From Tabrizicola thermarum (GTDB taxonomy: Bacteria; Pseudomonadota; Alphaproteobacteria; Rhodobacterales; Rhodobacteraceae), in the NCBI RefSeq assembly GCF_003574395.1, contig NZ_QMJY01000072.1, forward strand, positions 1-53,828: a stretch of 53,828 bases of DNA, in the 5' to 3' direction. Below, in pieces: positions 40,516 to 49,387 of the stretch. The position numbers and the translations under genes are program-made. Under the pieces are notes generated by a model. The model had not been told where the DNA came from. It saw nothing but the letters and a program-made list of their open reading frames with translations, and made no database searches. Every line of letters starts with the position of its first letter. Positions within the stretch are counted from its first letter, which is position 1.

Positions 40516-41535
40516 ATGGAGATTACAACACTCGGGATTGATCTGGCCAAGTCGGTATTTCAGCTGCATGGCACCGATGCTGGCGGCAGGGTCGTCCTGC
40601 GCAAGCGGCTGCGGCGCAACCAGGTGCTGGAGTTCATGGCCAGTTTGCCGCGCTGCCTGGTAGGCATGGAAGCCTGCGGCACCTCGCATTACTGGGCGCG
40701 GGAAATCCTGGCGCTCGGGCATGATGTGCGGCTCATCCCTCCCGCCTATGTGAAGCCCTACGTGAAACGCCAGAAGAACGACATGGCCGATGCGGCGGCG
40801 ATTTGCGAGGCGGTCACGCGGCCCAGCATGCATTTCGTGCCGGTGAAATCCGCCGAACAACAAGGCGTGCTGGTGCTTCATCGAACCCGCAAGCTGTTGT
40901 CGCGTCAACGCACGATGATGCTGAACGCGCTTCGCAGCCATCTGGCGGAATTCGGCATCATCGCCCCCAAGGGGCCATTCCACCTGGCCCAACTTGCCAT
41001 TGCGCTGCGGAACGGAGAGCATGATCTGCCCGAGGTGGCGCGCGTTGCCCTTCTGGGCTTTGCCGATCAGCTGGCCGCGCTGAGCGAGGAGATCAAGTCG
41101 CTGGAAGCCCAGCTTCTGGCCTGGCACCGCCAGAGCGCGCTGAGCCAGCGGCTGCAGACCATTCCCGGTGTCGGGGTGCTGACCGCCACGGCCATGGCGG
41201 CGTCGATCCCCGATGCAACGCTGTTCCGCTCGGGTCGGCAGTTTGCAGCTTTCCTCGGGCTCGTGCCGAAACAGAACTCGTCGGGCGGCAAGGAGCGGCT
41301 GGGCCGCATCTCGAAGATGGGCGATCCCTACCTGCGAACGCTGCTGGTGAACGGGGCGACCTCCGTGATCCGGCGCATCACGAATGCCGCGGGGCCGACC
41401 GCGATCTGGATCCGCAGATTGCTGGAGAAAAAGCCGACCCGCCTTGTCACGGTGGCGATCGCCAACAAGACCGCCCGCATCGCCTGGGCCGTCATGGCGC
41501 GCGGCGAAGACTATCGCAGGCCCGCTATGGGCTGA
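40516..41535 (+). CDS. IS110-family transposase (DEDD/serine type)
   Basis: 339 residues from ATG 40516 (an upstream ATG at 40471 is less likely). RuvC-like DEDD part: GIDLAKSVFQLHG, MEACGTSHYWAREI, KNDMADAAAICEAV. C-terminal Transposase_20 part: LQTIPGVGVLTATAMAA, GLVPKQNSSGGKERLGRISKMGDPYLRTLL with the catalytic Ser. All key residues are present. The ATG context GGAGCCATCCACATGG repeats the right-end inverted repeat in direct orientation. Confidence 0.93.
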   Translation: MEITTLGIDLAKSVFQLHGTDAGGRVVLRKRLRRNQVLEFMASLPRCLVGMEACGTSHYWAREILALGHDVRLIPPAYVKPYVKRQKNDMADAAAICEAVTRPSMHFVPVKSAEQQGVLVLHRTRKLLSRQRTMMLNALRSHLAEFGIIAPKGPFHLAQLAIALRNGEHDLPEVARVALLGFADQLAALSEEIKSLEAQLLAWHRQSALSQRLQTIPGVGVLTATAMAASIPDATLFRSGRQFAAFLGLVPKQNSSGGKERLGRISKMGDPYLRTLLVNGATSVIRRITNAAGPTAIWIRRLLEKKPTRLVTVAIANKTARIAWAVMARGEDYRRPAMG

Positions 41536-41783
41536 GCCGGTTTGCGGCCTGAAGACGGGCCGCTTGATTTGCGAGGGCAATGAAGGTGATGATGATCCAG
41601 AGGACCCGCCGCAAGGACACCCCGCAGTCGTAGCCCGGGCGTTACAGCTCGATTCCATGATTGGGACCTTCGCGTCGCGGACTTCATCAGGGCCAGCGGT
41701 CATGCAGCACCGCGCCAACAGGCCGAACACATGACCGCAATCCGCAGCGATCACGGTCACCCGAAAATCACCCTTGCAAAAAC
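41536..41783 (+). ncRNA. Candidate guide RNA region of the IS1111-group element
   Basis: 248 bp of non-coding DNA between transposase stop and right end. It starts with a hairpin GCGGCC/GGCCGC (41544-41563) and has further self-complementary segments. IS110-family elements are known to encode structured RNAs (bridge RNA, seekRNA) that guide insertion; in the IS1111 group they lie downstream of the transposase, as here. I could not assign the guide loops. CACCCTTG at 41769-41776 is also in the right target flank. Confidence 0.5.
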
Positions 41784-41797
41784 GGAGCCATCCACAC

Positions 41798-44700
41798 ATG
41801 GCCACCCTTGTCCTCGGCGCCGTCGGTTCTGCCATCGGCGGGGCCTTTGGCGGCGCGATCCTCGGCTACTCCGGGGCCGCCATCGGTGGCTTCATCGGCT
41901 CGACCGTGGGGTCGGTCGTCGACAGCTGGATCGTCTCCTCGCTGGCCCCCGCGCAGAAGATCGAGGGCCAGCGTCTCGACAGTCTTCGGATCACGTCAGC
42001 GACGGAGGGAGCGATCATTCCGCGCCTCTTTGGTCGCATGCGGATCGGCGGCAACATCGTCTGGGCCACCGACTTCCGTGAACAGACCAGGACCACCACG
42101 CAGGGTGGCGGCAAGGGCGGTGGCGGACCCAAGGTCCGGACGACCGAGTATCTCTACTATGCCAGCTTCGCCGTGGCGCTGTGCGAAGGCCCGATCACCG
42201 GGATCGGGCGCATCTGGGCCGACGGCAAGCCGCTCGACATGACCGGCATCACATGGCGCTGGTATCCGGGGAACGAGGCGCAGGCGGCTGATCCGTTCAT
42301 CTCCGCGAAGATGGGGGCGGCGAACACGCCGGCCTATCGCGGGACGGCCTATGTCGTCTTTGAGGAATTGCCGCTGGCAACCTACGGCAACCGCCTGCCG
42401 CAGCTGTCTTTTGAAGTCTTCCGGCCGCTCGCGGATCCCGACACCGCTGAAGGGCTGGTCAAGGCCGTCACCATGATCCCCGCCTCTGGCGAGTTCACCT
42501 ATGCGACGGAGACGATCCGCAAGAGCGCGGGCGGCTTCGGCGGCTCGACCTCTGTCGAGAACCTGAACGCGCTGCCGGATGAGGCCGATATCGTCGTGGC
42601 CCTCGACCGGCTGCAAGCCATGGCCCCGGCCGTCGAGAGCGTCAGCCTGGTCGTCGCCTGGTTCGGCAATGACCTGCGCGCGGGGAACTGCACGATCAAG
42701 CCCGGCGTCGAGGTGGCGACGAAGGTCACGAGCCCCAAGACCTGGACGGTCAACGGGGTTGCTCGGGCCAATGCGCATCTCGTCAGCCGTGACGCCGAGG
42801 ACCGCCCGGTCTACGGCGGCACGCCTGCCGACTTCGCGGTGGTGCAGGCCATCCGCGAGATGAAGGCGCGCGGCCTGCGGGTGACCTTCTATCCCTTTCT
42901 GCTGATGGACGTGCCGCCCGGCAACACGCTGCCGAACCCCTATTCGAACAACGCCGCTACTCCCGGCCAGCCCAGCTTCCCCTGGCGCGGGCGGATCACC
43001 TGTTCGCCTGCGCCGTGTTATACCGGGACAACGGAAAAGACCGCCGCAGCGGCGACGCAGGTCTCCAGCTTCTTCGGCGCGGCCACTCCGGCGCAGTTCT
43101 CGGTGTCGGGCGACAGCGTCAGCTGGACCGGCCCCTCGGGCGACTGGGGCCTGCGCCGGATGATCCTGCACTACGCCCATCTCTGCGCGGTGGCGGGCGG
43201 GGTCGATGCCTTCCTGATCGGGACCGAGATGCGCGGGCTGACCACGATCCGCTCCAGCGCCAGTTCCTATCCGGCCGTGACCGCGTTCAAGGCGCTGGCG
43301 GCGGATGTGAAGTCGATCCTCGGGCCGGGCACCAAGGTCGGTTACGCCTCGGACTGGTCGGAATATTTCGGCCACCAGCCCGGCGACGGCAGTGGCGACG
43401 TGTTCTTTCACCTCGACCCGCTCTGGTCGGACGCCAACTTCGACTTCATCGGCATCGACAATTACATGCCGCTGTCGGACTGGCGCGACGGTTTCGACCA
43501 TGCCGATGCCCTCGAGGGCTGGCCCGGCATCCATGACCGGGCCTACCTGCAGGCCAACATCGCAGGCGGCGAGGGCTTCGATTGGTTCTATGCCAGCGCT
43601 GCCGACCGGTCGGCGCAACTGCGCACCCCGATCACCGATGGCAGCGCGGGTAAACCATGGGTCTTCCGCTACAAGGATCTGCGGGCTTGGTGGTCGAACC
43701 CGCATTTCAACCGGCCGGGCGGGGTCGAGAGCGGCACGCCCACCGCATGGGTGCCGCAGTCGAAGCCGGTCTGGTTCACGGAACTCGGCTGCCCCGCCAT
43801 CGATAGGGGCACGAACCAGCCGAACGTCTTCTTCGACCCGAAGTCGTCCGAAAGCTTCACGCCCTGGTTCTCCCGCGGCTGGCGCGATGACGCGATCCAG
43901 CGTGCCTACCTCGAGGCCAGCTATCTCTGGTGGGGCGATGCCGCGAACAACCCGACGTCGTCCGTCTACGGCGGCCGGATGGTCCACGTCCCCGAATGCG
44001 CCGCCTGGACCTGGGATGCTCGGCCCTATCCGTTCTTTCCCGAACTGACCGGGGTCTGGACGGATGGTCCGAACTGGCGGCTCGGGCACTGGCTGACCGG
44101 ACGGCTGGGTGCGGTATCGCTCGCCGCGCTGGTGCGTCACCTCTGCCTGCGCGCCGGGCTGGCGGAAAGCCTGATCGACGTCTCAGGCCTCTGGGGCGCG
44201 GTCGAGGGCTATGTGATCGGCGCGCTGGAAAGCCCCCGCGCGTCGATTTCCACGCTGGCACGGCATTTCGGGTTCGATGCCATAGAGACCGAGGGCATGA
44301 TCCGCTTCGTCATGCGCGGGCGGGCATCGAGCCTCACACTTACGGTGGATGATCTGGTCTCCAGCCGGGAAGGCGAGGCGTTCGAGCTGACCCGGGCGCA
44401 GGAGACCGAGCTGCCGCAGGCGCTGAAGTGGCAGGTCGCGCGGGCGGATGAGGATTACGACGCGGCCCTCGTCGAAGCCCGCCGCATCACCGTCGACGCG
44501 ACGCGCATCGCCTCGGAAAGCTTCCCGATGGCGATCCCACCCGAGGAAGCCGAACGCCGGTGCCGCCGCGCGCTGATGGAGGCGTGGATCGGACGCGAGA
44601 GCGCGACCTTCCGTCTGCCGCCCTCGCGCCTTGCCCTCGATCCAGCCGACGTGATCCGGCTGGCGCATGACAGCCGCGAGGTAGAATTCCGTCTCGTCTC

Positions 44701-45772
44701 GGTGGCCGATGCAGAAGCGCGCGGGATCGAGGCGGTGCGTCAGGACCGCGCCGCCTACGACCTGCCGCCTGGCGATCCTCGACCGGCCTCGCTCGCGAGC
44801 CCCGTCGTCTTCGGCACCCCCGAGGTGGTGATGCTGGACCTGCCGCAGATCAGCGAGGACCAGCCCGCCCATCGCCCCCTGATCGCCGCCCATGCCAGCC
44901 CCTGGCCGGGCGAGATCGCCGTCTTCCGCAGCGCGTCCACGGATGGGTTCAGCCTTCTGACCACCTTCGGCAGTCGGGCGCGGATCGGCACGCTGACGTT
45001 CGACTTCTTTCCGGGGCCGACCTCGCGCTTCGATCTGGGTAACGCGCTGGTGGTCGATCTGCTGTCCGGAACGATGGAAAGCGTGACGGACGTCGCGCTG
45101 TTCAGCGGGGCCAATGCACTGGCTGTCGAGTCCGGGGCCGGGGTCTGGGAGATCGTCCAGGCGGGCGCGGCCGAACTGATCGGACCCGGCCGATACCGGC
45201 TGACCCGCCTCCTGCGCGGCCAGCGCGGAACGGAACATGCCATGGGCAATCCGGCCCCTGCTGGTGCGCGGGTCGTTGTACTGGATACGACGTTGGCCTC
45301 ACTGCCAATCGCCGAGGCCGACCTCGGCCTGCCGTGGAACTGGCGGGTCGGCCCGGCCGCGCGGGCGGTCAGTGACGCAAGCTATGCCGCGCTGGGCTTC
45401 GTCCCGACCGGGCGGGGCCTTGTCCCCTTCGCGCCGGTCCATGTCGAACAGCCATGGCGAACGGCACGCAGTCCCGGCGATCTCGCCATCCGCTGGACGC
45501 GGCGTTCCCGCGCGCTGGTCGCGGATGCCTGGGAGCAGGTCGAGGTGCCGCTGGCAGAAGATGTCGAGGCCTACGAGGTGCGGATCCTCGACGGCGCTGC
45601 GATCAAGCGCACACTGACCAGCAGCACGACCTCCGTTCTCTACACCGCCGCACAGCAGACCGCTGATTGGGGCGCTCTGCTCGGACCCGCCCAGACGCTG
45701 GCCATCCGCATCTACCAGCTTTCGAACCGCCTCGGCCGCGGCACGCCCGCTTCCGTGACCCTCCAGTTCTGA
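41798..45772 (+). CDS. Tail-tip host-specificity protein J / GTA megatron
   Basis: 1324 residues from ATG 41798. Begins with a glycine-rich hydrophobic stretch (LGAVGSAIGGAFGGAILGYSGAAIGGFIG), then the GTA TIM-barrel-like domain (residues about 430-730, with LIGTEMRGLT, VGYASDWSEYFGHQ and FDFIGIDNYMPLSDWRDG), then gpJ-type domains (EAERRCRRALMEAWIGRESATFRLPPSRLAL, RLTRLLRGQRGTEHAMG) and a C-terminal FN3-like end. Forms the central spike and carries receptor specificity. Because of the IS at its start codon, its only nearby ribosome site (GGAG, 10 bp upstream) comes from the IS end. Confidence 0.95.
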   Translation: MATLVLGAVGSAIGGAFGGAILGYSGAAIGGFIGSTVGSVVDSWIVSSLAPAQKIEGQRLDSLRITSATEGAIIPRLFGRMRIGGNIVWATDFREQTRTTTQGGGKGGGGPKVRTTEYLYYASFAVALCEGPITGIGRIWADGKPLDMTGITWRWYPGNEAQAADPFISAKMGAANTPAYRGTAYVVFEELPLATYGNRLPQLSFEVFRPLADPDTAEGLVKAVTMIPASGEFTYATETIRKSAGGFGGSTSVENLNALPDEADIVVALDRLQAMAPAVESVSLVVAWFGNDLRAGNCTIKPGVEVATKVTSPKTWTVNGVARANAHLVSRDAEDRPVYGGTPADFAVVQAIREMKARGLRVTFYPFLLMDVPPGNTLPNPYSNNAATPGQPSFPWRGRITCSPAPCYTGTTEKTAAAATQVSSFFGAATPAQFSVSGDSVSWTGPSGDWGLRRMILHYAHLCAVAGGVDAFLIGTEMRGLTTIRSSASSYPAVTAFKALAADVKSILGPGTKVGYASDWSEYFGHQPGDGSGDVFFHLDPLWSDANFDFIGIDNYMPLSDWRDGFDHADALEGWPGIHDRAYLQANIAGGEGFDWFYASAADRSAQLRTPITDGSAGKPWVFRYKDLRAWWSNPHFNRPGGVESGTPTAWVPQSKPVWFTELGCPAIDRGTNQPNVFFDPKSSESFTPWFSRGWRDDAIQRAYLEASYLWWGDAANNPTSSVYGGRMVHVPECAAWTWDARPYPFFPELTGVWTDGPNWRLGHWLTGRLGAVSLAALVRHLCLRAGLAESLIDVSGLWGAVEGYVIGALESPRASISTLARHFGFDAIETEGMIRFVMRGRASSLTLTVDDLVSSREGEAFELTRAQETELPQALKWQVARADEDYDAALVEARRITVDATRIASESFPMAIPPEEAERRCRRALMEAWIGRESATFRLPPSRLALDPADVIRLAHDSREVEFRLVSVADAEARGIEAVRQDRAAYDLPPGDPRPASLASPVVFGTPEVVMLDLPQISEDQPAHRPLIAAHASPWPGEIAVFRSASTDGFSLLTTFGSRARIGTLTFDFFPGPTSRFDLGNALVVDLLSGTMESVTDVALFSGANALAVESGAGVWEIVQAGAAELIGPGRYRLTRLLRGQRGTEHAMGNPAPAGARVVVLDTTLASLPIAEADLGLPWNWRVGPAARAVSDASYAALGFVPTGRGLVPFAPVHVEQPWRTARSPGDLAIRWTRRSRALVADAWEQVEVPLAEDVEAYEVRILDGAAIKRTLTSSTTSVLYTAAQQTADWGALLGPAQTLAIRIYQLSNRLGRGTPASVTLQF

Positions 45773-45783
45773 CGGGATTTCCG

Positions 45784-47706
45784 ATGTCCGACACCACGAC
45801 CCACCTGGGCCTGCCTTACCTCCTGGCTGCCCAAGCCCAGAAGCATGTCACGCACAACGAGGCGCTGCGCCTGCTCGATGCCATGGTGCAGCTCTCGGTC
45901 CTGGACCGCACGCGCACCGCGCCCCCGGCCAGCCCCACCGACGGCAACCGCCTTCTTGTGGCCACCGGCGCGAGCGGACTCTGGGCCGGGTGGGATCTGA
46001 ACATCGCCTTCTGGGTCGACGGCGCGTGGATCCGGCTGGTTCCCCGGACCGGCTGGCTGGTGTGGGTCGCGGCGGAGGGCATCTTCCTCGTCTGGACCGG
46101 TTCGGCCTGGGAGGTCGTGGGCGAGCCGCGCGACGTCTCGGACGCCGTGTTCAGCCTGGTGAACGATGCAGACCCGACGAAGAAGGCCACTTTCTCGCTG
46201 GCAGGCATCAGCGCCGGGACCACGCGCAGCTTCACCCTGCCCAATACCTCCTCCGAACTGGCAATCCTCGCAGGCACCCAGACCTTCACCGGCAACAAGA
46301 CCTTCTCCGGCACGCTAACCGCCTCGGGAACGGTGACGACGTCCGGGGCCACAGCGACCATCGGGACGGCAACCGGGACCGCCACCTATGGCATGGGGAC
46401 CGGGGCCACGACGACGGGCGTGACCAAGACGGTGAACATCGGCACCGGCGGCGCGTCCGGATCGACCACCGTCGTGAACATCGGCTCGGCCACCGCCGGG
46501 GCGGGCGGCACGACCGTCATCAATACGCCCACCGTCACCTTCGCCAATGCCGTCACACAGGTCGGCATGCCGCAGGCGAACCTGACGGCGCAACTCCTGG
46601 GCCTCGGCGGGGCCACGGCCGACAGCTACAACCGTCTGTCGGTGAACACACCGGCAGTTCTGCTGAACAACGCCGGGGCCGGGATCGAAGCCACAGTAAA
46701 CAAGGCCGCTGCCGGGAACGACGCGGCCTTCGCCTTCAAGACCGGCTTCTCGGCCCGCGCCCTTATCGGGTTGCTCGGGAATGACGATTTCAGCTTCAAG
46801 GTCAGCCCGGATGGCTCGGCCTTTTTCGACGCGATCAGGATCGACCGCACCAGCGGTCAGGTAGAACTGCCGCAGCCCACGGTCTTGCCAGGTCTGGCCG
46901 CAGCGCCATCGCCGCCGCCCGCAGGCAAGGCCGCCCTCTATGCGCGCAACCGCGCAGGCGCACCGTGGATCGACGTCATGCGCCCCTCTGGACGGGATTT
47001 CCCGCTCCAACCCCATTTCGGGGTGAACCGCATCGCCAACTGGTCTCCCTCCGTCAGCACCACGATCACGACCGAGGGCCTGCCGATCACTTCGGTCGGG
47101 ACCGTGTCGCACCCCACCCTGGCCGCGACGAACCTTGCCGCCTCGATGCGCCGCTGGCGCCTGACCTCGGCGGCCGTCGTGGACTCGGTCGCCGACCAGC
47201 GATCCGCAGGCTGGGCCTGTTGGCGCGGCAACGCGGCGAGCCTCGGCGGCTGGACCTTCGTCACGCGGATTTCGCTGACAACGCTGCAGGCGACCGGGAT
47301 GGGGTTCTTCGGCCTCTATGGCTCGACCGCCGCGCTGGCCACCACCCTGACGCTGGCCGCAGCCATCAACTGCATCGGCATCGGTTTCCAGCGCGGGACG
47401 CACACCCGCTGGCAACTGGTCGCGAACGACGGGACCGGCGCACCGACCCTGACCGACATGGGGGCGAGCTTTGCCATCGCGACGGGCGGCGTGCTGACCC
47501 TGTTCATCGCCGCCCCACCGAACGGCAGTTCCGTCTGGGTGCGCGTCGTTGACGAGGTGTCTGCCGCGGTCTTCGAGCAGGAGATCACCGCAGACCTGCC
47601 CGCCGCGACGCAATTCCTGTCGCCGCGGCTGTTCCTGAACACCGGCGCGACCGCCGCCGCCGTCGCCTACGACTGCGCCGGTGTCTACCTCGAAACTGAT
47701 TTCTGA
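45784..47706 (+). CDS. DUF2793 tail fibre-like protein
   Basis: 640 residues. Residues 1-110 are DUF2793 (THLGLPYLLAAQAQKHVTHNEALRLLDAMVQL, then GLWAGWDLNIAFWVDGAWIRLVPRTGWLVWV). The middle is Gly/Thr/Ser-rich with repeating GTATGTATYG-type segments, likely a beta-helical fibre. The C-terminal 200 residues are an Ig- or lectin-like domain that may bind the cell surface. Follows the J-like gene by 11 bp. Confidence 0.9.
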   Translation: MSDTTTHLGLPYLLAAQAQKHVTHNEALRLLDAMVQLSVLDRTRTAPPASPTDGNRLLVATGASGLWAGWDLNIAFWVDGAWIRLVPRTGWLVWVAAEGIFLVWTGSAWEVVGEPRDVSDAVFSLVNDADPTKKATFSLAGISAGTTRSFTLPNTSSELAILAGTQTFTGNKTFSGTLTASGTVTTSGATATIGTATGTATYGMGTGATTTGVTKTVNIGTGGASGSTTVVNIGSATAGAGGTTVINTPTVTFANAVTQVGMPQANLTAQLLGLGGATADSYNRLSVNTPAVLLNNAGAGIEATVNKAAAGNDAAFAFKTGFSARALIGLLGNDDFSFKVSPDGSAFFDAIRIDRTSGQVELPQPTVLPGLAAAPSPPPAGKAALYARNRAGAPWIDVMRPSGRDFPLQPHFGVNRIANWSPSVSTTITTEGLPITSVGTVSHPTLAATNLAASMRRWRLTSAAVVDSVADQRSAGWACWRGNAASLGGWTFVTRISLTTLQATGMGFFGLYGSTAALATTLTLAAAINCIGIGFQRGTHTRWQLVANDGTGAPTLTDMGASFAIATGGVLTLFIAAPPNGSSVWVRVVDEVSAAVFEQEITADLPAATQFLSPRLFLNTGATAAAVAYDCAGVYLETDF

Positions 47707-47739
47707 CCAACCGCAGCCTGCGGCAATGAAAGGACCGTC

Positions 47740-48048
47740 ATGAACGACCAGACCACTCTTGCCGGGGAGGTCGCGCGGGCCTTTCGGGACCACGGGATCA
47801 CCGCCGCGCTGACCGCCCTGATCGGCGGCACCATGACCCTGATCGCGGCGATCACGAGGAAGGCCTTCACCAACGAGGCCCTGCTGGATCGCCTCGACCG
47901 GGAACTGATCGCCGACCGGGACCGGATCGACCGTCAGCGCAGCGAGGATCGCAAGGCCGATGGCGACCGCCTCGACCGGATCGAGACGGACATCCGCTCG
48001 ATGCGCGACATGCTCTTCGACGCCTTCCAGCGCGGCCGATCCGACTGA
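47740..48048 (+). CDS. Small membrane protein, possible holin
   Basis: 102 residues. One membrane helix (HGITAALTALIGGTMTLIAAIT) is followed by a long charged helix with heptad pattern (DRLDRELIADRDRIDRQRSEDRKADGDRLDRIETDIRSM). This topology and the place before the endolysin fit a holin or holin partner in Rhodobacteraceae phages. No sequence family is recognised. Confidence 0.6.
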   Translation: MNDQTTLAGEVARAFRDHGITAALTALIGGTMTLIAAITRKAFTNEALLDRLDRELIADRDRIDRQRSEDRKADGDRLDRIETDIRSMRDMLFDAFQRGRSD

Positions 48049-48077
48049 ATTTCCTGACCCTTGGCAACCGACACCCT

Positions 48078-48101
48078 ACCCGCCCCAGAGGCGGGTTTTT
48101 T
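48078..48101 (+). terminator. Rho-independent terminator before the endolysin gene
   Basis: ACCCGCC-CCAGA-GGCGGGT is followed by five more Ts, a textbook terminator, only 18 bp before the endolysin ATG and 6 bp before its GGAGGA. It would cut most late transcripts before the lysis genes. Confidence 0.75.
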
Positions 48102-48118
48102 CATCTGGAGGATCCACC

Positions 48119-48793
48119 ATGCCGACCCTGTCCTACCCCCACTGGCGCGATGTGCCCGCCAACACATGGCGCTGGCCGAACTTCTCGGCCGCCGAGATCG
48201 CTTGCCGCGGCACCGGCGCGATAAAGATCAACACGGAAGCCATGGACAAGCTGCAAGCCCTGCGCGACCGGCTGGGCAAGCCGCTGATCATCCGCTCAGC
48301 CTACCGCAGCCCGGAACACAACCGTGCCGTGGGCGGGGCCCCTGCCTCGAAACACATGCAGGCCACCGCTTTCGACATAGCCATGGCGAACCACGATCCA
48401 GCGGCCTTCGAGGCGGCGGCGCGGGCAGTCGGGTTCCTCGGCTTCGGCTATTACACCCGGTCGGGCTTCATGCACATCGACCTCGGGCCTGCCCGATCCT
48501 GGGGCGATCCCTTCCCGGCGCGGGCCGTACCCTTCGCGCCGGAACTGCCGCCCGCGCGCGAAGTCCTGTCGGAAAGCCGCACCCTGCGCGGTGGCGGCGC
48601 GGCTGGGGCAGCCACCGTGGGCGCGGCCGGGGTGGAAGTGCTGCGGGACGTTCTTGCGGAAACCCAGTCCACGATCCAGCCGCTGGTGCCATACCTCGAC
48701 AGCCTGCGCTGGGTTCTGATCGCCATCGCGCTGATCGGCATCGCGGTCACCATCCACGCCCGGCTCGATGACTGGGAACGGGGCCAGCGGTGA
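48119..48793 (+). CDS. Peptidase M15 endolysin with C-terminal membrane anchor
   Basis: 224 residues; GGAGGA 6 bp before the ATG. Residues 15-135 are an M15_3 (D-Ala-D-Ala carboxypeptidase-like) domain: RSAYRSPEHNRAVGGAPASKHMQATAFDIA (zinc His and Asp), then FMHIDLGP with the last His. The C-terminus has a Gly/Ala-rich linker and one membrane helix (LRWVLIAIALIGIAVTIHA). A tethered endolysin that also spans the membrane could combine lysis functions. Confidence 0.9.
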   Translation: MPTLSYPHWRDVPANTWRWPNFSAAEIACRGTGAIKINTEAMDKLQALRDRLGKPLIIRSAYRSPEHNRAVGGAPASKHMQATAFDIAMANHDPAAFEAAARAVGFLGFGYYTRSGFMHIDLGPARSWGDPFPARAVPFAPELPPAREVLSESRTLRGGGAAGAATVGAAGVEVLRDVLAETQSTIQPLVPYLDSLRWVLIAIALIGIAVTIHARLDDWERGQR

Positions 48794-49035
48794 TCAGCTG
48801 GCTTCTGACCCATGGCCCGGCGCGAAAAGCGCTGGGCCTCATCCTCACCGCAGCAGCGATCCTGCTGTTCCTGATGAACCTGCGCTGTGCCGGTGAACGC
48901 GCTGGGCGCGCGGCCGAACGGCTTGATGCCAGTGAGAGAAATGATGCCATCCACCGCCAGATGCTCGACGCCGCCGCCCGCCGCCCTCATGATCGCCATG
49001 CTCTGGCTGAGCGGCTGCGCGATGGACGCTTCTGA
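48790..49035 (+). CDS. Rz-like inner-membrane spanin
   Basis: 81 residues from GTG 48790 overlapping the endolysin stop (GTGA). N-terminal membrane helix (ALGLILTAAAILLFLMNLRC) and a charged helical periplasmic part (RAAERLDASERNDAIHRQMLDAAARR). Gene order and the nested partner in another frame identify it as an i-spanin. Confidence 0.7.
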   Translation: MISWLLTHGPARKALGLILTAAAILLFLMNLRCAGERAGRAAERLDASERNDAIHRQMLDAAARRPHDRHALAERLRDGRF

Positions 49036-49189
49036 GACCCGCGCACCTTGCCCGTCTGTGGTGGAGTACTCCAGCGCCGAGCAGGCCCGCGCGGCCGACG
49101 AGGTCGAGGCGTTACCGGAAGGGGCCGTCGTCGTCCGGATGCTCAGCGACTACGCCGTGTTGCGCGATCAAGCGCGGGCGTGCAGTTGA
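48941..49189 (+). CDS. Rz1-like outer-membrane spanin lipoprotein, nested
   Basis: 82 residues from ATG 48941 (GAGAGA upstream), starting inside the Rz-like gene in another frame. Signal peptide with lipobox MIAMLWLSGC, then a short proximal region with APCPSVVEYSSAEQARAADEVEAL. With its partner it would fuse inner and outer membranes in the last lysis step. Confidence 0.72.
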   Translation: MMPSTARCSTPPPAALMIAMLWLSGCAMDASETRAPCPSVVEYSSAEQARAADEVEALPEGAVVVRMLSDYAVLRDQARACS

Positions 49190-49387
49190 AATCCGGGCCG
49201 GACAAGGCCCCCCACGCGACAAGCGCCAGACGCCTCGACCGCAGCGCATTGCCCGGCCCGGACGATAAATTCACGGTGTCAACGAGCGGCAGGGGGGCGC
49301 TGCTGGTCGATGATGGCAGATGCGGTCATTCCAGTCCGGTGCCGCGATGGGCACAATTGTGCACCTGCGAGGGTGTGCCATTCGCCG
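49190..49387. other. Gap between lysis genes and McrC
   Basis: No gene seen. It contains a 12-bp perfect palindrome GCACAATTGTGC at 49351-49362 and ends at the McrC stop. This is the border between phage late genes and right-end cargo. Confidence 0.4.

Larger units (their letters stand above)
40431..41797 (+). mobile_element. IS110-family element (IS1111 group)
   Basis: GTGTGGATGGCTCC (40431-40444) and GGAGCCATCCACAC (41784-41797) are a perfect 14-bp inverted pair, subterminal as in IS1111-group elements, so the true ends lie a few bases outside. The left host flank ends TTTTCCCATG and the right one begins ATGGCCACC. The insertion therefore falls at the start codon of the tail-tip gene. The long non-coding part is after the transposase, which is the IS1111 arrangement. 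Confidence 0.85.

Noticed and set aside
41996-44140. Minus-strand ORF of 714 codons opposite the J-like gene
   Set aside because: Same shadow effect; the plus strand carries clear GTA TIM-barrel motifs.
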